Assembly: GCF_001975665.1 (NCBI RefSeq)
Contig: NZ_CP019419.1
Location: 1,054,001-1,118,000 of the forward strand
DNA: 64,000 bases
Source: Polaribacter reichenbachii
GTDB lineage: Bacteria > Bacteroidota > Bacteroidia > Flavobacteriales > Flavobacteriaceae
Direction of reading: 5' to 3'
The position numbers and the translations under genes were made by a program. Positions 16,432 through 26,735 of the stretch are shown here, piece after piece (position 1 is the stretch's first letter; every line of letters begins with the position of its first letter). The notes beneath the pieces are model-generated. The model made no database searches. It had not been told where the DNA came from and saw only the letters and a program-made list of their open reading frames with translations.

Positions 16432-18282
16432 TTATTTACTCAAATAATCTAATCTTCTTAACACTTGTGGCTCGTCTAAAACTTTAGCTTTTATTTTAGA
16501 TTTATCAACTGTAAATTTATATTGATGTTTACCGTCTTTCATTAAAACAATTGAGTTTAAAATGAGCAAGGCTTCTACACCATCATTAGATTCATATAGA
16601 GAATTTAACATTACTTCTTGTGGATTTTCGGCTTTTATCAAACCTAAAAATTCTGCAGCTCTTACTCTATTTACCAATTCTGAATCCGTTTTAGAAATTC
16701 TTTTTATTGTTGCTGATAATTCTTTGGCTTCATCACCAAAAGCACTAGCAGAAATTAAAGCCCAATAACGAACCCAAGGATCATTAGAATTTAAACTTTT
16801 AATAATTTTTGATTTTGCGTCCTTAAAAGACATCAACATTAAATTTGCTGTTTTAATATATCTTTTGATGTCTTTTTTATGCTTTTTACCAAACGCAACA
16901 GGATTATCGAAAGCATTATTAATTAAATAAAATTCTGGATAAAAAGATAAATCTGGTAGGCCACACATACGTTTGTTTAAGTTATTTCTTAAACTTTTTA
17001 CAATTTCTTTATATTCAGGATTGTTTGCTAAATTGTTTAATTCATAAGGGTCTTCTTCTACATTATACAATTCCTCTGGTTGTTTTGGCTCAAAGAATTT
17101 AGATTGATCTTTATTTAATTTTCCTTCTTTGTAGAGTTTAATCCATTGTTGATATCCTAATTGTTTGTAGCGATAATTGTTCATTAAAGCATCAAAATTA
17201 AAAGGCTCAAAATTTCTAGTATATTTAAATTTTCCTTTTCTTACAGCTCTAACCATATCGTATTTTTCGTCCATACGATTTGTGTAACTAAAGGTTTCAT
17301 CTCTCTTTTTTAAATCTTTTTCAGTAATATTTTTTCCTAAGAATGGTTTTCCATCCATTTTTTTAGGAATATCTACACCTGCAATATTTAAAACGGTTGC
17401 TCCAAAATCTACAAAACTTACAAAAGCATCATTTCTTGTACCTGCTTTTACAGAAACTAAATCTTTATATTTTGCTGGTATATGCACCACCAAAGGCACA
17501 TGTACACCCATTTCGTTAATGTAACCTTTACTGCCAGGTAAAACACCTCCATGATCTCCATAATAGAAAATGAATGTTTCGTCTAATAATCCATCTTTTT
17601 CTAACTCATCTACAACTGCACCTAACTGCGCATCCATTTCTTGCATTTTATCATGATATCTGGCTACTGTATATCTAAATAAATCTGTTTGCGGATGATT
17701 GGGTTGCACAAACATTTTAGATTGATCTGTTTTAGTTCCTTTTTTTACATCTTCTTTTGTAAAATGCAATCTACTTTCGTGAGTTGTACCAATATTAAAA
17801 ACGTGGAAAAAAGGTTGATCTTTTTTTCGATTTTTCCAAGTTGCTTTTTTAGATGATTCATCCCAAACATCATCTGCTTTAATAATATTATAATCTTCTT
17901 TTGAGTTATTTGTAGTATAATAACCAGCTTCTCTTAAATAAGCAGGAAACATTTGCTGACCATCTGGAATTGGAACTTGCTTTATTTTTCTGTGATAATG
18001 AGTAACCAATCTTGGTCCGTAAGAAGACGCAATTAAAGTTGATCTTGCTGCACTACAAACGGGTGTATTTGAAAAAGCATTATTAAAAACTACACCTGTT
18101 TCTGCCAGTTTTTCGATATTAGGAGTTGCTGCTCCTGTTTTATCATACAGCTTTAAATAATGTTTAGAATTGTCTTCAGAAACAATCCAAACAATATTGG
18201 GTTTTTTATCATTCTGAGCCTTAACTTTATTGATAAAGCCACATTGTATTACAGTTAAAAAAACTATAAGTCTTAATTTCAT
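16432..18282 (-). CDS. Sulfatase (family S1) with C-terminal helical repeat region
   Basis: 616 residues from the ATG at 18280-18282; the codon before it is a GTG that could also serve. Signal peptide ends about Ala22. The alkaline-phosphatase fold is marked by NIVWIVSEDNS, the formylglycine site C76-S-A-A-R80 that fits C-x-P/A-x-R, and YYGDHGGVLPG for metal binding. Residues from about 465 on are helical (HEAT-like: PWVRYWALISASAFGDEA). The enzyme would need a formylglycine-generating enzyme from elsewhere in the genome. It is preceded by GH29 with a terminator between. Likely removes sulfate from galactan fragments in the periplasm. Confidence 0.9.
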   Translation of the reverse strand: MKLRLIVFLTVIQCGFINKVKAQNDKKPNIVWIVSEDNSKHYLKLYDKTGAATPNIEKLAETGVVFNNAFSNTPVCSAARSTLIASSYGPRLVTHYHRKIKQVPIPDGQQMFPAYLREAGYYTTNNSKEDYNIIKADDVWDESSKKATWKNRKKDQPFFHVFNIGTTHESRLHFTKEDVKKGTKTDQSKMFVQPNHPQTDLFRYTVARYHDKMQEMDAQLGAVVDELEKDGLLDETFIFYYGDHGGVLPGSKGYINEMGVHVPLVVHIPAKYKDLVSVKAGTRNDAFVSFVDFGATVLNIAGVDIPKKMDGKPFLGKNITEKDLKKRDETFSYTNRMDEKYDMVRAVRKGKFKYTRNFEPFNFDALMNNYRYKQLGYQQWIKLYKEGKLNKDQSKFFEPKQPEELYNVEEDPYELNNLANNPEYKEIVKSLRNNLNKRMCGLPDLSFYPEFYLINNAFDNPVAFGKKHKKDIKRYIKTANLMLMSFKDAKSKIIKSLNSNDPWVRYWALISASAFGDEAKELSATIKRISKTDSELVNRVRAAEFLGLIKAENPQEVMLNSLYESNDGVEALLILNSIVLMKDGKHQYKFTVDKSKIKAKVLDEPQVLRRLDYLSK

Positions 18283-18312
18283 CACTTTAATTTTATTTAT
18301 TTTAAAAAAGAA

Positions 18313-18337
18313 AAATCTTACTTAAAAAGTAAGATTT
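18313..18337 (-). terminator. Intrinsic terminator after GH29, inside the gene group
   Basis: Perfect 11-base arms 18313-18323 and 18327-18337 with a three-base loop. On the minus strand a U-rich tract follows directly. It lies between the GH29 stop (18347) and the sulfatase start (18282), so it would reduce expression of the three downstream genes relative to GH29. Confidence 0.6.
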
Positions 18338-18346
18338 AGCAGTGTT

Positions 18347-19909
18347 TTAATCTACGTGAGCATCAACTGCGCCACCAATATTATTTTCTTTATAACCTTC
18401 TAAAGTAATTTTATAGCTATGTGCATATTTAGTTGGTAATGTTTTTGGTGTTTTAATTACCAAACCTCTAGCATCTCTAACCCATTCAATTTTGTCTGAA
18501 CTACCTAACAATTCAATTTTTTCAATTTTAGAATTTAAAGCACCAATATCTGTACTTAAGGTTTTAAGAATTGTTTCTTCACCTGGTTTATCCATAACAG
18601 TTGCATACAATAATTTGTCTCCTTTTTTTACATAACGAATATCTGTATTTTTATATTCAATTTTTAATTTCTCTACTTTATGACCACCTTCTGGCAAACG
18701 TGTTGGTCCTTCTCCAAAAATAGCCCAAGGTCTTGTACCATAAACACTTTCTCCATTCACAGCTAACCAAGCACCCATTTCTTCTAATAAATAAGCCATA
18801 TCTTCTGGAATAGATCCATCTGGATTTGGTGGTACATTCAATAACATACAACCGTTTTTTGACACAATATCTATTAAAATATCTATTAACTCATTTGGTG
18901 TTTTAAATTTTGCTCCTGGCCTGTAAAACCATTGTCCAGGAGAAGTGTCTGTTAACCAAACTTCTTTTTTTGGTTGATTAGGACGTCCTCTCTCGTAATC
19001 TTTGATGGCTGTTGAACTTGGAAAAGTGGTTTCTTTATAAGCAACTGCAACATCTTTACCCCATTCTTGACCTTTGTTATAGTAATACGCTAAAAATTTA
19101 GTACGCGATTCTTCTGTCATATTTTCTAACCACCAATCGAACCAAATTAAATCTGGTTGATACTCATCTATAAATTCCTTTAATTTTGCCCACCATTCTT
19201 TGTAGAAACGTTTATCTGGAGTTTCTGAATCTAATGCATGCGGACTTGTATATAAATCGTAATCTTTTGGGTTGATGTTGCCATGTGCATGTGCAGGTGC
19301 AAAATATTGCCAAGTGAACGCATGATGAAAAGACCCCATAAACTTCATTCCATTGGCTTCGATTTCTTTTTTTAATGCTGCAGACGGATCAATTCCTCCA
19401 TAATTCATAGAATTCCAACGTGTAGATTTTGCATCCCACATAGCAAAATTATCATGATGCATAGCAACTGGTCCAGCAAATTTTGCTCCTGAAAGTTTAA
19501 ATAATCTTGCCCATTCTTTGGCATTAAAACCTGTAGGTTTAAATTCTTCTATAATTTCTATATATCCTTTTTCTTTAGGGTCTCCATATTTTTTTAAATG
19601 ATGTTTGTAATTGGTTGATGGTTTTCCATTTTTAGTAGGTACAACCTTACCATCAGTATACATTTTCATTCCGTGCCAACCTGCATACCACATCTCTGGA
19701 TCTCCACCAACAAAAGCATTAGAAACTGGCCCCCAGTGTGCGTATATTCCGAATTTAGCATCCTGAAACCAATTGGGCTCTTCGTTAACTTTTGCTAGAG
19801 ATTCCCAATTTGCTTTAAATTTCTTTTTTTGCGCCCTTGTTTCTGTTTGTAGAACACATTGAAAAATTACAAGAACAATTATAATTTTACTTAAGTTATT
19901 AAACCTCAT
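18347..19909 (-). CDS. GH29 alpha-L-fucosidase family enzyme, second
   Basis: 520 residues with a signal peptide ending about Ala26 and no lipobox, unlike the GH29 at 2714-4234. Family marks are WFQDAKFGIYAHWGPVS, MHHDNFAMW and LIWFDWW with the putative nucleophile Asp258. The two GH29 copies differ in the active-site surroundings (FDWW against YDSW), so they probably act on different alpha-L-linked sugars. It is the first gene of the second minus-strand group and diverges from the hybrid two-component regulator. An exo-alpha-L-galactosidase role is plausible but inferred. Confidence 0.9.
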   Translation of the reverse strand: MRFNNLSKIIIVLVIFQCVLQTETRAQKKKFKANWESLAKVNEEPNWFQDAKFGIYAHWGPVSNAFVGGDPEMWYAGWHGMKMYTDGKVVPTKNGKPSTNYKHHLKKYGDPKEKGYIEIIEEFKPTGFNAKEWARLFKLSGAKFAGPVAMHHDNFAMWDAKSTRWNSMNYGGIDPSAALKKEIEANGMKFMGSFHHAFTWQYFAPAHAHGNINPKDYDLYTSPHALDSETPDKRFYKEWWAKLKEFIDEYQPDLIWFDWWLENMTEESRTKFLAYYYNKGQEWGKDVAVAYKETTFPSSTAIKDYERGRPNQPKKEVWLTDTSPGQWFYRPGAKFKTPNELIDILIDIVSKNGCMLLNVPPNPDGSIPEDMAYLLEEMGAWLAVNGESVYGTRPWAIFGEGPTRLPEGGHKVEKLKIEYKNTDIRYVKKGDKLLYATVMDKPGEETILKTLSTDIGALNSKIEKIELLGSSDKIEWVRDARGLVIKTPKTLPTKYAHSYKITLEGYKENNIGGAVDAHVD

Positions 19910-20348
19910 ACTTTTTGTGTTATTTTTTTATTATATCTTTTTATGTACATCTTTAGATCTGAAAAAAAGTTTTTTATCATCAAAAAAAATTCTTTTAAAA
20001 TGCTTTAAGATTTTTATTCTTTTAATTTCTATCTGTCCTATTTTCTAAATATAACCTTCTACATCTAGCTAAGCTTTAATAAAATTTAAGTTAATAAAGT
20101 GTAAACTTCTTAAAAAAAGGAGTTCTTTGAGGCTATGGATGTCCTAAATAATATAATAAATTGACTTAAAATTAAAAATTTGCTGCTTTTAATCATTTTA
20201 TTGTATTATCTTAATTTTAGATTAGAAAAGCATTTTTATATTTTTAAAACCAACTAAAATATAAGTTGTTTTTCATTAGTTTTGTATTCTAATCTTTATA
20301 TTAAGATTTCGTTTTTTTAATAAATCCTCGTAATAACTTATTAATTAT
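19910..20348. other. 439-base intergenic region between GH29 and hybrid regulator
   Basis: This AT-rich stretch must hold the divergent promoters of GH29 and the hybrid regulator. I see no open frame of note and no exact TAnnTTTG box close to either start. The only structure seen is an imperfect hairpin, AAAACCAACT (20246-20255) with AGTTGTTTTT (20264-20273). A TTTG word lies at 20281-20284 upstream of the regulator gene. Confidence 0.5.
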
Positions 20349-23300
20349 ATGTCTGTTTTTTTTAAGAAAAATTATTTTGTTATCTCCTTTATACTATGCT
20401 TAACCATAACTCTATTTAATGCTCATTTATATGCACAAAAAGATATTTATTTCGAGCATATAACTACAAAAAATGGTTTATCGCAAAACGATGTAAATGC
20501 AATTTACCAAGATAACCAAGGCTTTATGTGGTTTGGTACCCATGATGGATTAAATAAATTTGATGGTTATAATTTTACCGTTTACAATTACAATCAACAA
20601 GATAAAAAGAGCATAAATAGTAATTTAATATTTACTATTGAAGGTGATGATAAAGGAAATTTGTGGGTGGGAACCTCTGGAAGTGGTCTTAATTTTTTTA
20701 ATAGAGCCACAGAAGATTTTAAACCTTTTACTCATAACGAAAAAGACCCAAAGAGTATAATAAGCAACACCATAACCAACACTTTAAAAGATTCTAAGAA
20801 CCGTTTATGGATTGGTACTTCTGATGGGTTAGATATGATAAATATAAATGACCCTATTAACAAAATTAAATTTAATCATATAAAAATTAAAGGCTTCCCT
20901 TTTAAAAATAAAAACGTTTACGTTATCAGTAGTATTTTTGAAGACAGTAATCAAACAATTTGGATAGGAACAGGATTTGGACTTTTTAAATTAGTAGAAG
21001 ATAAAACAAATAACACGCTATACTTAGAAAAACAAGACGTAAATATTAAATATATAAATAGCATTAAAGAGCATAATAACAAACTAATTATTGGTTCTGG
21101 TAATGGTTTATATACCTTAAATCTAGACAGTGAAAAAGACTTGCAGGTAATTCGGAAAGCAAACTATACACATTCACTATCAGAGATAATTGTTTTTGAT
21201 AATAAAATTTGGGGAGGTACTGCTAATGGTTTAATTGAATTCGATATTCTAAAAAAGAATGATGACCCCATATTTAAAAAAGCAATTACTTACGATGCTG
21301 ATAAAAAAAATGGAATTAGCAAAAATATAATTACCTCTTTATTTAAAGACAACACAAACATTTTATGGGTTGGTACAAATGGCGGTGGTATTAACAAATA
21401 CGATGCTCAAAGAAAACCATTTATACACATAAAAAACACTACAAACCCTAAAAGTTTAAGCTACGACAAAGTACGTTCTGTTTTCGAAGATAGTAATGGA
21501 TTTTTATGGATAGGTACAGAAGGTGGTAGTTTAAATATGTTATCTAAAGAAGACAAACAAAACAAAAACTACAATTTTATTAAGTACCCTAAAATTAAAA
21601 ACACCTTTGCAATAGAAGAAATTAAAAAAGGAAATCAAAAAATACTTTTAGTTGGTAGTTCTTCAAGTTCTAAATTGTCTCAATTCGATATTACAAATCC
21701 AAATAATATTAAAGAAATACACTTTAAAGAATTTAAAAAAAATAGCGCAAGAACTTTTTCCATTCTATCTGATAGCCATAATAACATATGGATTGGCTCT
21801 TACAACAATGGAATAACAAGAATACTTTTTGATAAAAAAACAAAAACCTATAAAAACGATTTCATAAAATTTGACATTAAAGATTCTTTAAGTATCTCAA
21901 GTGATATTATTAGAAATATTCTAGAAGACAAAAATGGTAATATTTGGTTTGCTACTGGTGATGGTTTATGCTTTTTATCAAAAAAAGAAATTACAAAAGA
22001 AAAACCAAGTTTTAAAGTTTATAAAAACAATCCTAATGATAGTACAAGTATCAGCTATAACTACATTTTAGAACTTTTTGAATCTAAAAAAGGAGATTTA
22101 TGGATTGGTACTTTTGGTGGTGGATTAAGCAAATTTATACCTGCCACAAATAACAGCAAAGCACAATTTAAAACTTACAGAAAACAAGATGGTTTACCTA
22201 ACAACGTTGTAAAAGGTATTTTAGAAGACAACCAAAATAATCTTTGGATTTCTACCAACAAAGGTCTTTCTAGATTTAACCCAGAAAAGGAAACCTTTAT
22301 GAATTATGATGTAAATGACGGTTTACAAGATGATGAATTTCAAGAACTAGCAAGAACAAAACTTAAAAACGGAAACTTAGTATTTGGGGGGGTAAATGGT
22401 TTTAATATTTTTAACCCAAATGATGTTACTAACAATTCTTTTGAACCAGAAACAATTGTAACTAATTTTTCTATATCTAATAAACCCGTAAAAATTGGCG
22501 AAAATATAAACGGAAGAGTATTGCTAAAAAACTCGATTTCTAATAAATCTGAGCTTAATTTATTACACTACGAAAACAATTTATATTTCGAATTTGCAGC
22601 CCTACATTTTGCTGCACCAGAAAAAAATGAATTTGCATATATGCTAAAAGGTTTTGATAAAGATTGGATTTATACCAACTCTAAAAAAAGAAATGCTACT
22701 TATACCAATTTAACATCAGGTAATTATACTTTATTAGTAAAAGCATCTAATAATGATAAATTATGGGATTCTACTCCTTTTGAACTAAACATAAAAATAG
22801 AACCGCCTTTTTGGTTAACAAAACTGGCTTTCTTTTTCTATTTCTTATTGATGGTTTGCTTCTTACTTCTATTCAGAAGGTTTACCATAATTAAAACATC
22901 AAAAAAACATAGCTTAGAACTAGAACACGTAGCCAAAGAAAAAAATGAAGAATTACAACGTATTAAATTAGAATTCTTTACCAATATTACACATGAATTT
23001 ACCACACCTCTAACGCTAATTCAAGGACCATTAAATTACTTGCAAAAAAAAGGAGATACCTTAGAAAAATCTGTAGTTTCTGAACAGTATAAATTAATGA
23101 AAAAAAATACAGATTACCTACTTAGACTTATCTCTCAGTTATTAGACTTTAGAAAATTAAGTCAAGGTAAAATGAGGTTGGTTATGAGAAAAAGCAACAT
23201 TTATCAATTTATAAAAGAAGTAAGTGAACCTTTTCAGTTCTTAGCACAAAAAAACATTATCAATTTTACTGTAGATACAGCTGATAAAAATTTACAAACA

Positions 23301-24590
23301 TGGTTCGATCATGAAACTTTAGAAAAAGTAATTAACAACCTACTATCTAATGCCTTTAAGTTTACACCTGATCATGGTGCTATAAGTATTCATATCTCTA
23401 GAGAAAATGAAACAGATATGATTTTTACCAATCCAACTAAAGTGTCAAAATTTGTTTATATACAAGTAAAAGATACTGGTAAAGGAATGGACGAATCTAA
23501 AGTAGAAAATATTTTCGATCGTTTTTTCTCAGAAAAAAATAAAGAAAAGAAAGACGCTAGAGGAATGGGTATTGGTTTGGCGTTTGTTAAAGATATTGTA
23601 GAATTACACCAAGGTGAAATTAGAGTAATTAGCAAACGTAATGAAGGTACTAACTTTATTGTTAGGCTACCAATTGAGAAGAAAGCTTATTTAAATGTTC
23701 CAGAAATTACAATTAAAGAAATTACAGAAAGTGATTTCTATATGCGTTCTTCAGAATCAGATTCTTTAGCCATTAGTATAAATGATGAAATTGTTGATGA
23801 AAAATTAAACGAAGCATCAAAATCTGATTTACCAACCTTATTAATCGTAGATGATAATGAAGATATTAGATCTTTTATAAAAATAGCACTTAAAAACACC
23901 TATAAAATTTATACTGCAGAAAACGGTCAAGAAGGTTTAGACTTGGCATTAGAAATTATACCAAAAGTTATAATTTCTGATATTATGATGCCAGTTATGG
24001 ACGGAATAGAATTCTGTAATCAAATAAAATCTAGAAAAGAAACAAGTCATATTCCTATTGTTTTATTAACAGCTAAACTATCTAAAGAAAACGAAATTGA
24101 AGGTTTAAAAACTGGTGCAGATGCTTACATCAGAAAACCTTTTGATGTAGAAATTTTAGAATTAAAACTAAGCAATATTTTAAAATTCAGAGAAGAATTA
24201 AGAAGTAAATTTAATTTAGAAATCACTTTACAACCTAAAGAAGTAACTGTAACTTCTATGGATGAACGCTTTTTACAACAAGCTATGGAAGTTGTAGAAA
24301 AACACATGACAAACACCGATTTTAATGTAGAAATGCTAATTAAAGAAATGGGTTATAGTAGAACAAATCTATATACAAAGTTTAAAGAAATTACAGGGCT
24401 TTCTTCTAGTGAGTTTATCAGAAGCATCCGATTAAAAAGAGCTGTACAATTATTTGAGCAAAGCGATTTATCTGTAAAAGAAATTATGTATATGACAGGT
24501 TTTAACACAGCGTCTTACTTTGCAAAATGTTTTAAAAAGCAATTCGGAGTGATACCAAGCCAATATGTAAAGCAAAAAAATAAAAAATAA
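20349..24590 (+). CDS. Hybrid two-component system regulator (sensor kinase, receiver and AraC-type HTH)
   Basis: 1413 residues. Signal peptide 1-29; a long periplasmic sensor of propeller repeats (about 35-715) with about ten units such as FMWFGTHDGLN, LWVGTNGGGIN and LWIGTFGGGLS; a Y_Y_Y domain (about 735-803); a membrane helix (about 822-845); histidine kinase with phosphoacceptor His882 in THEFTTPL and ATPase N-box Asn1001; a receiver with Asp1211 in VIISDIMMPVMDG; and a C-terminal AraC-family helix-turn-helix (about 1315-1410). This is the classical Bacteroidota PUL regulator that binds an oligosaccharide in the periplasm. It presumably controls the galactan genes on both sides. Its stop lies four bases from the AraC gene stop. 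Confidence 0.97.
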   Translation: MSVFFKKNYFVISFILCLTITLFNAHLYAQKDIYFEHITTKNGLSQNDVNAIYQDNQGFMWFGTHDGLNKFDGYNFTVYNYNQQDKKSINSNLIFTIEGDDKGNLWVGTSGSGLNFFNRATEDFKPFTHNEKDPKSIISNTITNTLKDSKNRLWIGTSDGLDMININDPINKIKFNHIKIKGFPFKNKNVYVISSIFEDSNQTIWIGTGFGLFKLVEDKTNNTLYLEKQDVNIKYINSIKEHNNKLIIGSGNGLYTLNLDSEKDLQVIRKANYTHSLSEIIVFDNKIWGGTANGLIEFDILKKNDDPIFKKAITYDADKKNGISKNIITSLFKDNTNILWVGTNGGGINKYDAQRKPFIHIKNTTNPKSLSYDKVRSVFEDSNGFLWIGTEGGSLNMLSKEDKQNKNYNFIKYPKIKNTFAIEEIKKGNQKILLVGSSSSSKLSQFDITNPNNIKEIHFKEFKKNSARTFSILSDSHNNIWIGSYNNGITRILFDKKTKTYKNDFIKFDIKDSLSISSDIIRNILEDKNGNIWFATGDGLCFLSKKEITKEKPSFKVYKNNPNDSTSISYNYILELFESKKGDLWIGTFGGGLSKFIPATNNSKAQFKTYRKQDGLPNNVVKGILEDNQNNLWISTNKGLSRFNPEKETFMNYDVNDGLQDDEFQELARTKLKNGNLVFGGVNGFNIFNPNDVTNNSFEPETIVTNFSISNKPVKIGENINGRVLLKNSISNKSELNLLHYENNLYFEFAALHFAAPEKNEFAYMLKGFDKDWIYTNSKKRNATYTNLTSGNYTLLVKASNNDKLWDSTPFELNIKIEPPFWLTKLAFFFYFLLMVCFLLLFRRFTIIKTSKKHSLELEHVAKEKNEELQRIKLEFFTNITHEFTTPLTLIQGPLNYLQKKGDTLEKSVVSEQYKLMKKNTDYLLRLISQLLDFRKLSQGKMRLVMRKSNIYQFIKEVSEPFQFLAQKNIINFTVDTADKNLQTWFDHETLEKVINNLLSNAFKFTPDHGAISIHISRENETDMIFTNPTKVSKFVYIQVKDTGKGMDESKVENIFDRFFSEKNKEKKDARGMGIGLAFVKDIVELHQGEIRVISKRNEGTNFIVRLPIEKKAYLNVPEITIKEITESDFYMRSSESDSLAISINDEIVDEKLNEASKSDLPTLLIVDDNEDIRSFIKIALKNTYKIYTAENGQEGLDLALEIIPKVIISDIMMPVMDGIEFCNQIKSRKETSHIPIVLLTAKLSKENEIEGLKTGADAYIRKPFDVEILELKLSNILKFREELRSKFNLEITLQPKEVTVTSMDERFLQQAMEVVEKHMTNTDFNVEMLIKEMGYSRTNLYTKFKEITGLSSSEFIRSIRLKRAVQLFEQSDLSVKEIMYMTGFNTASYFAKCFKKQFGVIPSQYVKQKNKK

Positions 24591-24594
24591 TTAT

Positions 24595-25434
24595 TTATTT
24601 AATTCTATGACTCTTTCTATATTTAGAAGGAGTTGTATTATTAAATTTATGAAATTGCCTGTGAAAAAATGCCAAAGATTCATAACCACAGGCAAAACAA
24701 ATTTCTCTAACAGACCAATCTGTATCAATTAACATTTTGTTTGCAGTATGAATTCTATACTCATTTAAAAAAGTAAAAAAAGGTTTCCCCATAATTTTGC
24801 TAAAAAAACGAGAAAAAGACTGCTCAGACATACTTACAAGCGCTGCCAAATCTTTTAAATAAATTTTCTTTTGATAATTATGATCTATAAAATCGTGAAT
24901 TTTTCGCATGCGCGATGTATATTCACTTGGTAAATCGTCTATAAAACTTCTATTAGAAAGCTGTTTATAAGGTAATTCTGATAATTTTACCAATATATTT
25001 TGAAGCTGTAAATACAAGGCTGTTTTTTCTAAACCAAGCGTTTTTTTTATTTCCGATTGAATAATATCTACATCTTTTTTATCAAAAATAATTCCTTTAG
25101 AAGCCGCTTTAAGCATAGTAAAAACACCTTCTAATTCATAAACTTTAGCAAAAATTCCTTTATTCCATTGAATTACTATAGATGCAGAAGAATCACTTGA
25201 ATTTGAATCATTTTTCCAACAATGAGGCAAATTAGAGCGTAATAAAACCAATTCTCCTTTTTCAAAAGGGCCAACATAATCGCCTATAAATTTTGTACCA
25301 TTACTTTTTTCTATCAATGTAAGTTCATGCTGTGGATGAAAATGCCAAGGAGCTTCAAAGTTTCTAGAAGAAAATCTAAAAGCCAAAATAGACTTTTTAT
25401 CACCCAAAGGAACTTTCTCAAATTTTGGATTCAT
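24595..25434 (-). CDS. AraC-family regulator with N-terminal cupin
   Basis: 279 residues from the ATG at 25432-25434 (MNPKFEKVPLG). A longer frame to 25533 exists, but its extra 33 residues are hydrophobic and would run into the promoter region of the P450 operon. The N-terminal half has a cupin-like sugar-sensing part (FEAPWHFHPQHELTLIE, FEKGELVLLRSNLPHCW). Residues 180-279 hold two helix-turn-helix motifs (LKDLAALVSMSEQSFSRFF and VREICFACGYESLAFFHRQF). It diverges from the demethylase operon across 140 bases, so it is the natural candidate for a local activator or repressor of that operon. Confidence 0.9.
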   Translation of the reverse strand: MNPKFEKVPLGDKKSILAFRFSSRNFEAPWHFHPQHELTLIEKSNGTKFIGDYVGPFEKGELVLLRSNLPHCWKNDSNSSDSSASIVIQWNKGIFAKVYELEGVFTMLKAASKGIIFDKKDVDIIQSEIKKTLGLEKTALYLQLQNILVKLSELPYKQLSNRSFIDDLPSEYTSRMRKIHDFIDHNYQKKIYLKDLAALVSMSEQSFSRFFSKIMGKPFFTFLNEYRIHTANKMLIDTDWSVREICFACGYESLAFFHRQFHKFNNTTPSKYRKSHRIK

Positions 25435-25494
25435 ATACTTTATTTTAACACCTAAAATAACAAAATCAATATTAATCAAACAGAATAGTATACT

Positions 25495-25547
25495 TATTTG
25501 CAAAAAAAGACCATCTTTTAACAAACAAAACAATCAATATTTGCAAA
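25495..25547. promoter_or_regulatory. Direct repeat TATTTGCAAA in AraC/P450 divergent region
   Basis: The ten-base word TATTTGCAAA occurs at 25495-25504 and 25538-25547, start to start 43 bases (about four helical turns). The second copy lies 27 bases before the P450 start codon. AraC-type proteins often bind direct repeats, so these may be sites for the neighbouring regulator; this is inference. Confidence 0.35.
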
Positions 25548-25574
25548 GTTAGTATTAACACATTTAAAAAAATT

Positions 25575-26729
25575 ATGAAGGTAAGTGAATTTCCAGATGC
25601 TTTTAAAAAAGAAAGAGAAGAAAAAGGATACGATTCTATAGAAGATCAAAACGATCCTGCAATGATGATTTTAGGACATAAAGATGTTCGAAAATGTGCT
25701 CATCAATGGCAAACTTTTCAATCGGGTGCAAAACCAGGTAGAATTGTAATTCCGTCAGAAGTAAACATCAGAGAAACTAGGCAAATTCCTTTTGAAGTAG
25801 ATCCACCAGAACATAAATCGTATAGAAATCTTTTAGAAGCTTGGTTTAAAAGACCTTTAAATGAAGATTATAAAAACCAATTAACTACTCAAATAGAAAG
25901 TATTGTAGACGAGGTTTTAAATAAAGATGCTATAGAAGTTGTAGGCGATTTTTCTTTACCTCTACAATCTAGAGCTTTAACATTATTGTTAAACATCCCT
26001 TATTCAGAAGCAGATTTATGGATTTCATGGGGAACTCATGTTTTTAGAAGCGAAGACACAGCTTTAGATGCAGATAAAGCAAATATTTTATACAATTATA
26101 TAGATCAAGAAATAGATAAAGCCATAGAAAACCCAAGCGAAAGTTTGTATTCTCAGCTTTTAAATTCTAAAGTAAATGGTAAAAAATTAACCAAAGAAGA
26201 AGTAAAAGGTGTAATGATTTTAACCTTTGCTGGTGGTAGAGACACTGTAATTAATGCAGTTACAAACTCAATTGCTTATTTTTCAGAACATCCTAATTCT
26301 TTAAAAGCTTTAAAAGAAAATCCTGCAATGATTAACAAAGCTGTAGAGGAATTGGTGCGTTATTTTACACCTCTTACACAAATGGGTAGAGTAGCTACCA
26401 AAGATGCAGAAGTTTGTGAACACGCTGTAAAAGCAGACAGTAGAATTGCCTTAAACTGGGCATCTGCTAACAGAGACGAACGTGTTTTTGAGAATCCTAA
26501 TGAAGTAGTTTTAGATAGAAAAGTAAATCCGCATTTAAGCTTTGGTTTTGGTATACACAACTGTCTAGGCGCAACTCATGCCCGTCAAATTTTAAGAATT
26601 TTACTGGCAACTTTATCAAAAAAAGTAACATCTATAGATGTTTTAGAAGCAAAAGAAAATATAGAAGATTTGGGCAACTTTAAAAGAAAAGTTGGTTTCG
26701 ATTCTTTAAAAGTACAATTTAATAAATAA
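25575..26729 (+). CDS. Cytochrome P450 monooxygenase, probable 6-O-methyl-D-galactose demethylase
   Basis: 384 residues, soluble, no signal. P450 marks: I-helix AGGRDT (219-224), the ExxR motif at Glu259-Arg262, and the haem loop FGFGIHNCLG with ligand Cys330. P450s followed by a ferredoxin and a reductase inside agarolytic loci of marine Flavobacteriia are known to oxidatively demethylate 6-O-methyl-D-galactose, giving galactose and formaldehyde. The neighbours here (GH16, GH2, GH117) fit that role well. It is the first gene of a seven-gene operon. Function is assigned by family and context. Confidence 0.88.
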   Translation: MKVSEFPDAFKKEREEKGYDSIEDQNDPAMMILGHKDVRKCAHQWQTFQSGAKPGRIVIPSEVNIRETRQIPFEVDPPEHKSYRNLLEAWFKRPLNEDYKNQLTTQIESIVDEVLNKDAIEVVGDFSLPLQSRALTLLLNIPYSEADLWISWGTHVFRSEDTALDADKANILYNYIDQEIDKAIENPSESLYSQLLNSKVNGKKLTKEEVKGVMILTFAGGRDTVINAVTNSIAYFSEHPNSLKALKENPAMINKAVEELVRYFTPLTQMGRVATKDAEVCEHAVKADSRIALNWASANRDERVFENPNEVVLDRKVNPHLSFGFGIHNCLGATHARQILRILLATLSKKVTSIDVLEAKENIEDLGNFKRKVGFDSLKVQFNK

Positions 26730-26735
26730 GAAAAA

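Noticed and set aside
25435..25533. N-terminal extension of the AraC protein
   Set aside because: The extra 33 residues are hydrophobic and unrelated to the cupin start; the ATG at 25434 gives a normal length and leaves a promoter region.
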